Source of the DNA: a virus
Reading direction: 5' to 3' (one strand)
DNA: 64,000 nt
Virus record (IMG/VR): IMGVR_UViG_3300022699_000278
Location: 1 to 64,000 of that record
Shown here: in pieces, positions 56,101 to 64,000 of the stretch
Position numbering within the stretch: position 1 is the first letter of the stretch
How the letters are laid out: every line of letters begins with the position of its first letter
Program-made: the position numbers and the translations under genes
Notes under the pieces: model-generated
The model's input: only the letters and a program-made list of their open reading frames with translations
Told to the model about the DNA's origin: nothing
Databases searched by the model: none

Positions 56101-57161
56101 ATACCGTTGTTTCCAAGCGATGTGCCGGATCGTATATTAAATTTATCGCTGTTGCTGTTATCTATACCAATAGCATAAGACTGTCCGCCGGTAAGAGTAA
56201 AAGTCTGAGATGCGTCTCCGGTACCATCCTGTTGTATTTGAGCCATAGATGTAGTCGAAGCGTCATCACGATAAAGTTTTAATATTGTAGTTGCATCGGG
56301 TGCAATTCCCAAACCAAGGCTTGTCGCCTGCATAGTGCCTATATTGGTAAGATTTTGTGCATTCCAACTAAATGCACCGGCAGCATCACCGGAAACATCT
56401 GCAAGCAGATCAGCTCCGGTGCGGTAATCAATAATGCCCCCGGCATCCCGAACAAGAAACGCATTAACATCCGCACCGGCATCGGCACAAACATCAAGAT
56501 AAACGCTGCTGTTCAAGTCTATCTGGGTGTCCGCTTCAAGATCAAGGTGCCCGTCATTTAAAGATGCCATGTATATAGCATTGTCCCTGAACTGCAGCTG
56601 CATGTCATCGTTCAATAACAGGCCGGTGTCTGGAATGTGGGTAAGTGTAACATCCTGATCATCACCGAGATACATAACCCCGCCATCAGCAAGATACAAA
56701 TCAGAAAATTCCAGCGCCGCCGTCCCGAGTGAAGCACCATCTGCAGCTGTTGGGGTAAAATCTGTAACCGCCTGAAAATGATCTGTGGTAAGTGTATTGG
56801 TAGTATCATTGTACGTGAAATCAGCTTCAGCACCCATTATTCCACCATCATTGTACTGTACCTGTGTGTCGGCTCCTGCTGCAGCTGCAGCCCCTGGAGC
56901 AACCCATCCAAGATTCCCGTCTCCATCTGTATAAAGAATTTCGTTTGCGGCTCCATCTGCAGCCGGAAGCTGCCATTGAGAGTCAATAAGCATACTTAAA
57001 CTTTCATCCCATACAAGCAGCTGGTTGTCAGTCGGCTGAGTAATAGAAGCCTTTGCGGTTCCCAGACGTCTCAAAGACACGGCAACCTCATCCATTAGCT
57101 TTTCAAGGCCACGAACAACGTTCGTTAAATCCCGTGAGTTGTTTATTATGCTTTTAGCCAT
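53193..57161 (-). CDS. Tail fibre protein with repeated modules (1322 aa)
   Basis: Start set to ATG 57161, coupled to the upstream stop. N-terminal ~100 residues (NNSRDLTNVVRGLEKLMDEV) are a coiled-coil anchor. The body has repeated modules: GIGTDSPD..LHV, then SHSDAL...ENNTHTGLQFL, IASDGTLNI and ASAAHGVTTGYIPYADGA, an arrangement of beta-rich fibre repeats. The last 120 residues (GGLFSKNTVTRHNFYVGATN) form the tip. It is the main host-binding candidate. Confidence 0.75.
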   Translation of the reverse strand: MAKSIINNSRDLTNVVRGLEKLMDEVAVSLRRLGTAKASITQPTDNQLLVWDESLSMLIDSQWQLPAADGAANEILYTDGDGNLGWVAPGAAAAAGADTQVQYNDGGIMGAEADFTYNDTTNTLTTDHFQAVTDFTPTAADGASLGTAALEFSDLYLADGGVMYLGDDQDVTLTHIPDTGLLLNDDMQLQFRDNAIYMASLNDGHLDLEADTQIDLNSSVYLDVCADAGADVNAFLVRDAGGIIDYRTGADLLADVSGDAAGAFSWNAQNLTNIGTMQATSLGLGIAPDATTILKLYRDDASTTSMAQIQQDGTGDASQTFTLTGGQSYAIGIDNSNSDKFNIRSGTSLGNNGIIIDSDNNVGIGPYTPTSPGKLSVYNSTTNEQNYGLYGLPISSSSVNGDHSCIGFYGYARAKPDAGVTNTGTCQGINGAALLDDVGTVSNGMGICAYTGDLDEAGTWNELTGITIRHYRQAATEDWYADLKIEDISTGGSVTSDWCIYSEHAAPSLLIHDLYFDTDSYGVVFGDDQMAKIYADGSDLIYNSQEVGAGNHCFTGGNLNIATCANAGTDTDKFLVLDASDNVDHRTGAEVLSDIGGASAAHGVTTGYIPYADGATSWDDSPLYNDGGDVGIGTDSPDGKLHVYNGSAGAVVANGNADELIIENGANTGMSIICPDASEGRFVFGTPSDAYASFLRWDYTDLEFVLGTSISGGEFVIHSDDGVEAMRIDSSGNVGIGTASPDDLLHIYEANSGAASHSDALVTIENNTHTGLQFLTPNTNRQYIFFGDPESAEIGYIRYDHSDNAMQFRTNGTAKLEIASDGTLNIATCANAGTDTDKFLVLDASDNVDFRTGAEVLSDIGGASAAHGVTTGYIPYADGATSWDDSPLYNDGGDVGIGTASPDNKLHVSVEDNVVNDVTYPLRITHETTEEAGSESGVGIEFEQQAKYGNIYVLSTIESLVFYPEGTGDPPLGVLAFKTYDENEESLVERLRIGQDGNVGIGTDSPDTKLHVYAGNSGATSHSDALSVIEDNTHTGLQFLTPNTQRQYIFFGDPESADVGYIRYDHSDNAMQFRTNGTAKLEIASDGTLNITTCANAGTDTDKFLVLDASDNVDFRTGAEVLSDIGGASAAHGVTTGYIPYADGATSWDDSPLYNDGGDVGIGTDSPDTKLHVAGSGTFDDTIKCNYLDILNSDAIILGADNGGDTRTDNTIKAAKIDFPHYDTDEEDISVLVLNSTDTSNTANYGGGLFSKNTVTRHNFYVGATNTTTTGSNAFSIASDGGLYGYNLKEGTTQANAGASESEFWVTSGHATLPDGVVMLGQ
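53640..54140. repeat. Tail-fibre module repeat, copy C
   Basis: About 500 bp coding one full fibre module. Closely matches 54450-54950 over most of its length and, over its first ~250 bp, 55245-55490. Scattered silent and replacement changes. Confidence 0.8.
54450..54950. repeat. Tail-fibre module repeat, copy B
   Basis: Second full copy of the module; recombination between it and copy C would remove or add a module in frame. Confidence 0.8.
55245..55490. repeat. Tail-fibre module repeat, copy A (half)
   Basis: Only the half coding GIPYADGATSWDDSPLYNDG-type sequence and the LDASDNVDHRTGAEVLSDI stretch is present. Confidence 0.75.
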
Positions 57162-57162
57162 A

Positions 57163-58620
57163 TTAATACATAGCACACGTTGAATTACCATTGTTTTCGG
57201 TAACGTCTTTATACATCCACTTCACACTATTACTGCTAATCTGGGTAGCAACTATCCTCGGTTCGAACCCGGTAATCGCCCCACCGTATAAAGTAATCGG
57301 GCCTGAGTATGTAAGATTACGGTCAAGGTGCCGTGAATTAGCAAATGCATCATTTTCATATACTTCAATAGTATTTCCAGACCGTGTTATAGTAAGCATC
57401 GTCCACTGTGTCAGCGCCGCACTCAAAGGTACCGCCCATGAATTTTCCGAGTCATCCCAGTTCAGGTTCCATCCGTCACCATCTTCAATAAGCCTGATTC
57501 TCAAGCTCCCAACACTGAGTATGGTACAGTCAGCTGACGGCGATCTTACCCACATAACTATGCTCAAATCTCCCGCAGGCATGTCAGTATCCACAACCAT
57601 GTTGTCGGACGCCTCAAATACAATTGCTGACCGCACCTTCCCATCCGGACCGGTCGTTACCCCGGCAAAACTTCCGGTTGTGCGCTGGTTGCTTCCTTTG
57701 TCCCATGGCATTGTATGCGATCCATCGGCAAGACTTACCAACTCAATACTTCTTCCCACCCATATAATGGTATCAGATATCATCTCAGCCCATGTTTTTT
57801 CGCTCATTTGTTTCTGTGCCGGTGCTGCTGCAGTGTCAATTTCCTCATTGTACTGCTGTATATCGGTAAGTCTCCACGGTGCGCCAGTAATTCGCACACC
57901 TGTTTGGAGGGCCTCGCTTTCTATGTGTCTATCAGACACTATCTGTGCCCTTTGAGAAAAATATTTTACTTCAGCCTTGTCGTTGGGGCTTGACTCTTCC
58001 CTAAAATACATGCTGGATTTATAAGGTTCCCGAAATCCATACTGATTATAGTCGCTTGTATTCCGCCGCGATTTCAACCATGGCTTCAGATTGACTTCGC
58101 TTTCAGAATGACGTAATTTTTTTGTTGCTTCTGCGGTAAGCTCTCTAAACAGTATATCGGATTCTATTTCAGACCCGCCGTATTCATCGTTTCCGCCGTC
58201 AACCCAGTGGTCTTCTTTTCCAAGCCAGTAGTGCTTAAAAGAGTTGCAGTCAGTAACAATTATTCTTTCTTCATCAAAATCATTAAAGATTCTGCATGTT
58301 CCTACTAGTCCTATTGCATTCGGATAATCAGCGCCTTGGTATTCGCTCCAACTTATCCCCTGTTTTTTTTCCTGTGGAACGCCTAAGCGATAAATCCTAT
58401 CTGATTTTGTAATATTCCTACCGTTGGGAACACCATAACTGTTTTCATAGACATATATATAATCATATTTGGTTTCAGAAAAAAGAAGGCCGACGTCATC
58501 CCATACTTCAAGTTTTACCGTATATGTTCCAGGCATCCGATATACATGTACCGGTTCTTTTTCTTCGGACGTTTCACCATCTCCGAAAGTCCATAGATAT
58601 CTTACAATTGTTCCACTCAT
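57163..58620 (-). CDS. Adhesin with half PKD domain and LamG-like domain (485 aa)
   Basis: Begins SGTIVRYLWTFGDGETSEEK, which is the second half of a PKD domain (the FGDG motif), with no first half. Residues ~330-470 (VRSAIVFEASDNMVVDTDMP, IVMWVRSP, GPITLYGG) form a LamG/concanavalin-like domain. It overlaps the kelch gene by 4 nt, and the missing PKD half is at that protein's end. Host-surface binding is inferred. Confidence 0.7.
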   Translation of the reverse strand: MSGTIVRYLWTFGDGETSEEKEPVHVYRMPGTYTVKLEVWDDVGLLFSETKYDYIYVYENSYGVPNGRNITKSDRIYRLGVPQEKKQGISWSEYQGADYPNAIGLVGTCRIFNDFDEERIIVTDCNSFKHYWLGKEDHWVDGGNDEYGGSEIESDILFRELTAEATKKLRHSESEVNLKPWLKSRRNTSDYNQYGFREPYKSSMYFREESSPNDKAEVKYFSQRAQIVSDRHIESEALQTGVRITGAPWRLTDIQQYNEEIDTAAAPAQKQMSEKTWAEMISDTIIWVGRSIELVSLADGSHTMPWDKGSNQRTTGSFAGVTTGPDGKVRSAIVFEASDNMVVDTDMPAGDLSIVMWVRSPSADCTILSVGSLRIRLIEDGDGWNLNWDDSENSWAVPLSAALTQWTMLTITRSGNTIEVYENDAFANSRHLDRNLTYSGPITLYGGAITGFEPRIVATQISSNSVKWMYKDVTENNGNSTCAMY

Positions 58621-59843
58621 AATTTAAACGACACCTCAAGAGGACAACAACCACTTCTAGGTATCCCGGTAAAATTAAGTGTTACGATAACATAATTCTC
58701 TTTTGTCTCTGTATATGATCCATTGACATTTGTTACCGTTAAAGAAACCGTATATGTTCCCGGAGCATTATATTGATGTGTCGGGTTTTCTTTAGTAGAT
58801 GTTTCACCGTCACCGAAATTCCATAAATAAGATGTCGGGGAACCAGCCTCTTCCGATGTAAATTCAACGGAGAGCGGATATACGCCGCTTAACAGATTCC
58901 CGGTAAAGTCACAATATAAATCATAATCAGAGCACCACACATCTCCAAGATATGTTACATAATCCGATGCTATACCACCAATAATAAATGTCTTGCCATT
59001 CATGTTCACCAGACCGAAGTCACTCCTGGCCGTATATTCGTTTAGCTGTGTTATTTCAGTCCAATTAATACCATCAGTTGTGCTCCATACATCATTAATA
59101 ACGTCATCGGCATTGTCGTATCCACCAACTATGGCTATCTCATCTTTGGCAATGCTCATAACAGACTGATGCTCCCTTCTTTCAGACCAGTCTGCATTTC
59201 CCCTATTTGTCCAGTCCACTCCATTTGGAGAACTATATATTCTATTCATCCTTCCTGTTATTGGTGGCCATGGTGTTGCCATATCGCCACCATATAACCA
59301 CAAAGTACCTAAAAATTCAGCAGAACAGTGCTCCCTTGGGCCTCCCCATCCTGTTCCGTCAATGGCCACAGCGTCATTTGTCCAGTTTTCGCCGTCTTCA
59401 GAACTCCAAACATCATTAACCATACGCCCATCAAATCCACCTGTTATAACCATTTTTCCGTTAAATTCACAAAGGCCAAATTCATGTCTTGCATCCCAGG
59501 GAGCATTGGCAACAACCTGTTCCCATGTTATACAATCATCACTTACCCATACATCATTCAAAAAGCCTCCGCCACTATATCCGCCCATTATCCAGAATCT
59601 ATTGTTGTAATAAATAAACCCGTGACCACTTCTTCTCCCATACCCACCATCAGCAGTTAACTGTTCCCACGTTATTCCGTCAGCCGAACGCCATGCGTCA
59701 GAAAAACGAGATGGCGTTAAATCACCATTATACCCACCAGTTAAATACATATACGTTCCATCAGTAACAACACGTAGCAAGTTCCTTGCAGCCCAGGGAG
59801 CATTTGCAAGTATCTGCGTCCAATCGTTTAAAATAAGTGGCAT
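58617..59843 (-). CDS. Kelch-propeller adhesin with PKD domain (408 aa)
   Basis: Seven or so kelch-type blades (MYLTGGYNGDLTPSRFSDAW, RFWIMGGYSGGGFLNDVWVS, MVITGGFDGRMVNDVWSSED) fill residues ~25-310. A complete PKD domain (SPTSYLWNFGDGETSTKENP) follows, and the protein ends FTGIPRSGCCPLEVSFKL, the first half of a further PKD domain whose second half opens the next gene. AGGAAATAATTT precedes ATG 59843. Probable tail receptor-binding protein. Confidence 0.8.
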   Translation of the reverse strand: MPLILNDWTQILANAPWAARNLLRVVTDGTYMYLTGGYNGDLTPSRFSDAWRSADGITWEQLTADGGYGRRSGHGFIYYNNRFWIMGGYSGGGFLNDVWVSDDCITWEQVVANAPWDARHEFGLCEFNGKMVITGGFDGRMVNDVWSSEDGENWTNDAVAIDGTGWGGPREHCSAEFLGTLWLYGGDMATPWPPITGRMNRIYSSPNGVDWTNRGNADWSERREHQSVMSIAKDEIAIVGGYDNADDVINDVWSTTDGINWTEITQLNEYTARSDFGLVNMNGKTFIIGGIASDYVTYLGDVWCSDYDLYCDFTGNLLSGVYPLSVEFTSEEAGSPTSYLWNFGDGETSTKENPTHQYNAPGTYTVSLTVTNVNGSYTETKENYVIVTLNFTGIPRSGCCPLEVSFKL

Positions 59844-59846
59844 AAA

Positions 59847-62375
59847 TTATTTCCTCGTTCTCCAAAAAACATGCCCGAGTGTTCTCCCATAAGCACTCGT
59901 TCCGATATTCCAGCATTCTTTGAAATCAGTTGCTATTATATCCTGTTCAAGCGAATTAAACATCAGGTCATCACTATATGTCCTGTTGGCAACCTGACGC
60001 ACGCTCATATCATGGCAGAGAAGTTCGTATGTTCCCTTGTTGATTTCTTGTATGCTTCCCCAATCAACAGTTCCCAAATATTCATCAACCACGTCAGCAT
60101 GCAGAATACCATAATATTCACCAAATTCAGGCAGTTCTTCAATATCAGGATTATTGGTTGGAATGCTCCACAAACTGTCGATACACCAGACAAGTATATA
60201 GTTGGGAGCCTTGCGAATAAGCTGTATTGAACCTTCGATTTTGTCAATAATCTGTCTCGTCGCCAAATAATAACCGGCATTATATTTCATGTTGTTGGCA
60301 AGATCGCAATAATGAATCAACGAATCGTCACGACGCGCTGTCACCATAAAACCGGGAACTATTCGTAAAATGTTGCAGTTCGGCATTGCTTCTTTATATC
60401 GCATATTCAATAAGCCGATGTGCTTTTCATCCATGCGGTTCCGTAATGTTTCGTCTGTTGTAATATCTGTAATAACCCTGCATTCAGGATCAACAGTAAT
60501 TCCCTGGATATCTTTTGAAAGGTTTTCATGGACTCTTACCTGATTGCTTGAAAGCACTTCAACAATTATCGATTCATATCCAGTTGACCAGAAAATTGTT
60601 TTCCGTTCATCGCATTCGGTTTTCGAAAAAAAATCATTTGTGTATACATTGTGCAAGGTAACTATGTAACCATTTTGTGAAGCACGCATAACCCTGCCTC
60701 CACCTATAGCACAGGCCTGCAATGGTTTTGGTCCACCATAATAACTGATTCCTACTCGCACCTTTTTGGGAGTTAAATATTCTATTATTGTTTCAGTGTC
60801 GCCATCCTCCCATTTAAGCGGAGTTCCCTCATCGGCCTTTTCAAATATGCCATATTCTGCGGTAACAATACCATGATTTTTACTTGCATAAAAAGCACCT
60901 GCAACACGAAAGTCACCGCACCATGTGAATTTAAGCGGTGGAAGCTCTTCTCCATCATCAGTAGTACGAGGATCAGGACCGCTTTCACTTATATTGGTAG
61001 TACGCCATTTCGTATAGTGCGTCCAATGCCATTCATAGTGATCCTGATCAAGCGGAATATAAAACACTCCTACCTGATTGGGTTTCGTATATTCCCATGA
61101 ATCATTTATTTTCGCACCATTCGCTTCAGTCCCTTTTATTATTTCAGAAATGTCGGTTCCAGTAGTACCCGCTCCCAGATAACCTATCGATGCATTTTTT
61201 TCACGTCCTGTGTCAAATGTAAAGTAACCGTCGTCTTTATATTTGACGACAATCCACGGAAACAACGTATTAATACTTTTCTGCAACGAATCGGCAACCT
61301 CGTGCATGCTCTGCACATTGGTTCCAGTCGTGCTCATATCAACGATGAATTCAGCTTCGTATTCGTTATGGGTTAATTTAAAAGAGGCTCCCGGAGCCGC
61401 TATTGTCCGGTAATAAGCAGGGTCTTTGTTGGTGTCAGACATTTTAGCACATTTAAGACGACAACCATATTTAACACTACTATCATTGTTCCCTATCGGT
61501 TTTTCTCTCCAATATGTCGAATAATCCCTGTTGGGGACTATACTGGTATTTAATTGCGTCGTTCCGCTTTGCTGCAATAATTTTGAATTTGTCCTATCTC
61601 TTATCCCAGTCCCGGAGATTCTTGCCATGGAATAAAGATAATCGTAACGATAACTATGTTCTTTTCTTCTTTGCCTTCCACTAAGCAGTATGTGCGGAAC
61701 CGGTCCGTTCGCACGCCAGAAAATGCCAACACTTTCATAAAAGCTCAATTTGAATATTCCATTCGAATTTCCTAAAACTCCATCATTATCGGAATTATCC
61801 CAATCTGATATGACATTCGACGGCATTCTTCTTGAAACGCAAAGACACTCATTGTATTCGCTGTATTTATAACTGCTGGTATATACCCTTTTACCGTACT
61901 GCCATATTTTTATTCTTTGTATTTTATGCCAACCATTAATATTCAATCGACCATGGATATAACACCCGTCAGATAACCGGTCTTCTCCCGGCAAAGCCAT
62001 TCTTACTTGAGTGGAAGATATGTATTCTGAAATTTCATCATGATAATATTCACCATTATATGTTGGCCATGCTATATAACAACTTACACTGTCATAATTG
62101 AAAACCTCTTCATCGCATGTAACGATATTGTTTATCTTGCTCATATGAAGATTATTCAATTCGTTTCCGCAATCACTTCTCCATGCCGGTGGCTGAAGGT
62201 CGGACCACAACCATGAAGCTAATCGCGGCTGTATCTCAGTGTCGTACGCATGAGCATTAATTAAACCAGCTACAGCTCTAGAGGGTATATCGTCGTGCGG
62301 CGCGTTCTTTACCAGCCCGTCACCGAACTCGCTTTGTTTCCAGCTGTTTAAATTGTCGTCTGTCTGTCTGCTCAT
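59847..62375 (-). CDS. Tail nozzle protein, T7 gp12-like (842 aa)
   Basis: ATG 62375 overlaps the previous stop (TGATG) with AAGG upstream. Length and position (after the gp11-like gene) match tail tubular protein B. N-terminal MSRQTDDNLNSWKQSEFGDG, then strand-rich repeats; QIIDKIEGSIQLIRKAPNYI and LWSIPTNNPDIEELPEFGEY near the end fit the DNA-channel part. Homology was judged by context and size, not by a strong motif. Confidence 0.6.
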   Translation of the reverse strand: MSRQTDDNLNSWKQSEFGDGLVKNAPHDDIPSRAVAGLINAHAYDTEIQPRLASWLWSDLQPPAWRSDCGNELNNLHMSKINNIVTCDEEVFNYDSVSCYIAWPTYNGEYYHDEISEYISSTQVRMALPGEDRLSDGCYIHGRLNINGWHKIQRIKIWQYGKRVYTSSYKYSEYNECLCVSRRMPSNVISDWDNSDNDGVLGNSNGIFKLSFYESVGIFWRANGPVPHILLSGRQRRKEHSYRYDYLYSMARISGTGIRDRTNSKLLQQSGTTQLNTSIVPNRDYSTYWREKPIGNNDSSVKYGCRLKCAKMSDTNKDPAYYRTIAAPGASFKLTHNEYEAEFIVDMSTTGTNVQSMHEVADSLQKSINTLFPWIVVKYKDDGYFTFDTGREKNASIGYLGAGTTGTDISEIIKGTEANGAKINDSWEYTKPNQVGVFYIPLDQDHYEWHWTHYTKWRTTNISESGPDPRTTDDGEELPPLKFTWCGDFRVAGAFYASKNHGIVTAEYGIFEKADEGTPLKWEDGDTETIIEYLTPKKVRVGISYYGGPKPLQACAIGGGRVMRASQNGYIVTLHNVYTNDFFSKTECDERKTIFWSTGYESIIVEVLSSNQVRVHENLSKDIQGITVDPECRVITDITTDETLRNRMDEKHIGLLNMRYKEAMPNCNILRIVPGFMVTARRDDSLIHYCDLANNMKYNAGYYLATRQIIDKIEGSIQLIRKAPNYILVWCIDSLWSIPTNNPDIEELPEFGEYYGILHADVVDEYLGTVDWGSIQEINKGTYELLCHDMSVRQVANRTYSDDLMFNSLEQDIIATDFKECWNIGTSAYGRTLGHVFWRTRK

Positions 62376-63058
62376 CAATACTGCCTTTTAACACAAAAAT
62401 CAGGCACACCCTGTTCACCATTATCAAGCTCCGCCCAATATTTGGGCTTTAAAACGTTTTCTATATAGTTCGTAACGGCAAGCTGTTTTTTGTGATCGTT
62501 CACAGCGTCAATAAGGCTCATTGTGGCCTGCATGAGTATCTGTTCCGCTTCCGGGCTCGGGCACTCATGCTGCACTCTCTGCGAAGCTATTTCCGTAGGT
62601 AATTTATATGATATTCTTTTAAATACCGAAGTCGTTGCTCCGGGATTAATTCCCCTGAAAAAAATAGTGGCCGGGGTGATGTTGCCACTCCCGGCCATCC
62701 TTGCTGTTGTTGTTTTTATGTTAAGAATCCGAAGAAGCTCTATTCCTTCGAACTGCAGGCGTTCCGTTTTCCATACCTGTGACGTTGAATCAGGCAAATC
62801 GGCATCAAGATCGGTAACTACATACTTAACAAGCCAAACCGTGTCCGGGCAATCATATTTATATGTCGAGTCAGCAGTGGTTATTAATGGAAAATTACCG
62901 GTAGCCTCATCATAAATAAGATTCTGTTCCCGCTCACAGGTGTTGAGTATTCGGTGGGCCTGATTATAAAGAGGAAGTATCCCCTTCTCTGAACCTTCAG
63001 GTTGCCACCCGTGACACTCAAGCGCTATCCACGTCAGATGTTGGCTTGTTGACGCCAT
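62375..63058 (-). CDS. Head-tail adaptor, T7 gp11-like (227 aa)
   Basis: ATG 63058 follows AAGGAATAAAA. LPLYNQAHRILNTCEREQNL then a strand-rich middle (VVTDLDADLPDSTSQVWKTE) and a helix CPSPEAEQILMQATMSLIDA near the C-terminus fit tail tubular protein A in size and place. It would join portal and nozzle. Assignment is by context. Confidence 0.55.
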   Translation of the reverse strand: MASTSQHLTWIALECHGWQPEGSEKGILPLYNQAHRILNTCEREQNLIYDEATGNFPLITTADSTYKYDCPDTVWLVKYVVTDLDADLPDSTSQVWKTERLQFEGIELLRILNIKTTTARMAGSGNITPATIFFRGINPGATTSVFKRISYKLPTEIASQRVQHECPSPEAEQILMQATMSLIDAVNDHKKQLAVTNYIENVLKPKYWAELDNGEQGVPDFCVKRQY

Positions 63059-63578
63059 TTTTATTCCTTCCGCTCTTTTTCTCCGCCTTTTCCTGCTCTA
63101 CAATTTCATCAAGCTCTTTTACTCTCGCCGCGATTTCACGCTCAAGCTCTTCTTTGTGGGAAAGCTCAGCCTTGAATGGCCGTTTTCTTTCCTCGCTGAT
63201 TTCCTCTCTCATGTTTTCGTCAACAACAACCAATTCCGGGTGCGTTGAAAGGAAGTGTCTGTTTTTGCGGCCGGGATCATCCCACACATCAGCCTCGATA
63301 TCACCGGTAGATGACTGGTGAAACAGAAGAGCACGGGCTCCTTTTCGTGTTCCCCACCCATGCTTTCCGGTGTTCTGGTCAATATATTCATACGCCTCAA
63401 TGTCTTCCAACCCGTGTATCCGAATGTTAAAAACAAGCCCTTCGCTGTCAATCTGCGGAATTTGTGTTCCTTCATAACGTATCCGGATAAACCGTTCACC
63501 CTTTCTTCTTAACTGCTCAACACGTTTGAGCTTTTCGCGCTCTTCCGGTGCCTTAAGATAATCAACAATCGGGTTCAT
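63018..63578 (-). CDS. Virion-region hypothetical protein (186 aa)
   Basis: ATG 63578 behind AAAGGATTGGT. N-terminal helix (KAPEEREKLKRVEQLRRKGE), a beta-rich middle with GWGTRKGARALLFHQSS, and a Lys/Glu-rich helical tail. It overlaps the next gene by 41 nt. Possibly a head-completion or cement protein; unknown. Confidence 0.5.
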   Translation of the reverse strand: MNPIVDYLKAPEEREKLKRVEQLRRKGERFIRIRYEGTQIPQIDSEGLVFNIRIHGLEDIEAYEYIDQNTGKHGWGTRKGARALLFHQSSTGDIEADVWDDPGRKNRHFLSTHPELVVVDENMREEISEERKRPFKAELSHKEELEREIAARVKELDEIVEQEKAEKKSGRNKNGVNKPTSDVDSA

Positions 63579-63646
63579 ACCAATCCTTTCTTATAATGGA
63601 TACAAGAGAGGGGTATTACCCCCTCCCCCAAACTTTATACTTCAGA

Positions 63647-64000
63647 TCAAACGTTCTCAGCACGGCCAAGAACAACAAGAACTGATCCAAAATATTCGCG
63701 TGCAGCACCGGTTGGATCAACCGGAGTATTGTCAAACTGCATATGCTGGTATCCACGGACACCTGCATAGCCGACACCGTTACGAACATTATAGTCCCAG
63801 TCCTGACTGATCATGTGCATCTTTTCAGGCTCCAGTAGATACAGCGCACCGGCACCATGAAGAACAGACGCATCCCGAATAAGTGGATTGTCCAGATTGC
63901 GCTGATCATTGTCGGTCGGCCACATATACCCGGCTGAAAGCCCATAAGGCTCTGCCGTTCCACTCGGAAGCAGCGTTGCAAGCCTGTCGTCACGAACTAT
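63647..64000 (-). CDS. Probable major capsid protein, C-terminal part (partial)
   Basis: The frame is open to the right edge and reads RDDRLATLLPSGTAEPYGLS before the first ATG in the window. LHGAGALYLLEPEKMHMISQ and GYAGVRGYQHMQFD, ending EYFGSVLVVLGRAENV, look like the end of a coat protein, and its place just before tail-tube genes agrees. The N-terminus and portal are outside the window. Confidence 0.55.
   Translation of the reverse strand: MVRDDRLATLLPSGTAEPYGLSAGYMWPTDNDQRNLDNPLIRDASVLHGAGALYLLEPEKMHMISQDWDYNVRNGVGYAGVRGYQHMQFDNTPVDPTGAAREYFGSVLVVLGRAENV

Noticed and set aside
53193-57161. Diversity-generating retroelement in the tail fibre
   Set aside because: Repeats are present but there is no reverse transcriptase, template repeat or adenine-biased variable region.
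58617-58626. Classic -1 slippery site joining the kelch and LamG genes
   Set aside because: The bases before the stop (TCG TTT AAA TTA TGA) do not form an X-XXY-YYZ heptamer in the reading frame; coupled reinitiation is more likely.

Overview
The window is a piece of a tailed-phage genome, most likely a podovirus with a short, non-contractile tail. The right part encodes, on the minus strand, the C-terminal end of a probable major capsid protein, T7-like tail tube and nozzle proteins, host-binding proteins (tail fibre, kelch, PKD and LamG domains), a lysis cassette and three or four very large ejection-type internal virion proteins. No tail sheath, baseplate or tape-measure protein is seen. 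The large terminase subunit (25.7-27.8 kb) and a probable small subunit (29.0-29.6 kb) lie apart from the structural block. The host cannot be named. Shine-Dalgarno sites are of GGAGG type and promoters match sigma70, and a heptosyltransferase-like gene hints at a Gram-negative surface.

Layout. 0-2.8 kb: a duplicated gene for an 18-residue-repeat protein, small membrane proteins and a ribbon-helix-helix repressor with a textbook promoter. 3.1-17.3 kb: a long minus-strand operon rich in glycan genes (LicD-like transferase, GT-A and GT-B glycosyltransferases, a GT9-like enzyme, two SAM methyltransferases and several orphan paralogues), interrupted at 6-9 kb by small accessory genes including an HNH nuclease and a split RlmN-like radical SAM gene. 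17.4-23.1 kb: recombination genes (RecU-like nuclease, NinB-like protein, an SSB-tailed small protein, YqaJ exonuclease, ERF annealing protein) mixed with small accessory genes and a 1.2-kb block bounded by inverted repeats. 23.2-25.7 kb: two more glycosyltransferases and an acetyltransferase. 25.7-29.6 kb: terminase genes with two HNH homing-type nucleases. 29.7-30.1 kb: a divergent control region. 30.1-32.7 kb: rightward small genes with a repeated mini-ORF leader. 32.7-36.9 kb: a nucleotidyltransferase, a short leftward regulatory cluster, then a replication organiser and a primase-helicase fusion. 37-40.6 kb: small rightward accessory genes (zinc ribbons, MT-A70 methylase, macro domain). 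40.6-64 kb: leftward late genes.

How the parts fit. The replication (Prim-Pol plus helicase) and ERF/YqaJ recombination genes make a complete phage DNA metabolism set. The glycan cluster, more than ten enzymes, plus a sugar nucleotidyltransferase and a glycosyltransferase inside the tail module, suggests the phage builds or edits a glycan on the host surface, the virion or DNA; the substrate cannot be read from sequence. The most unusual features are (i) an RlmN-like radical SAM enzyme whose catalytic-cysteine tail is encoded as a separate 44-residue ORF, (ii) small accessory genes separated by recurring hairpins with a conserved GTTGGTGTAAAT-type end that resemble integron attC sites, (iii) an inverted-repeat-bounded block of two opposite-strand genes, (iv) a PKD domain split across two overlapping adhesin genes, and (v) three copies of a six-residue mini-ORF (MLELHG/S) placed after stop codons.

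Many genes overlap by ATGA, TGATG or TAATG, so translation is widely coupled. Starts were adjusted by Shine-Dalgarno spacing, paralogue alignment or overlap. Family assignments are from motif recognition only; no database search was run.
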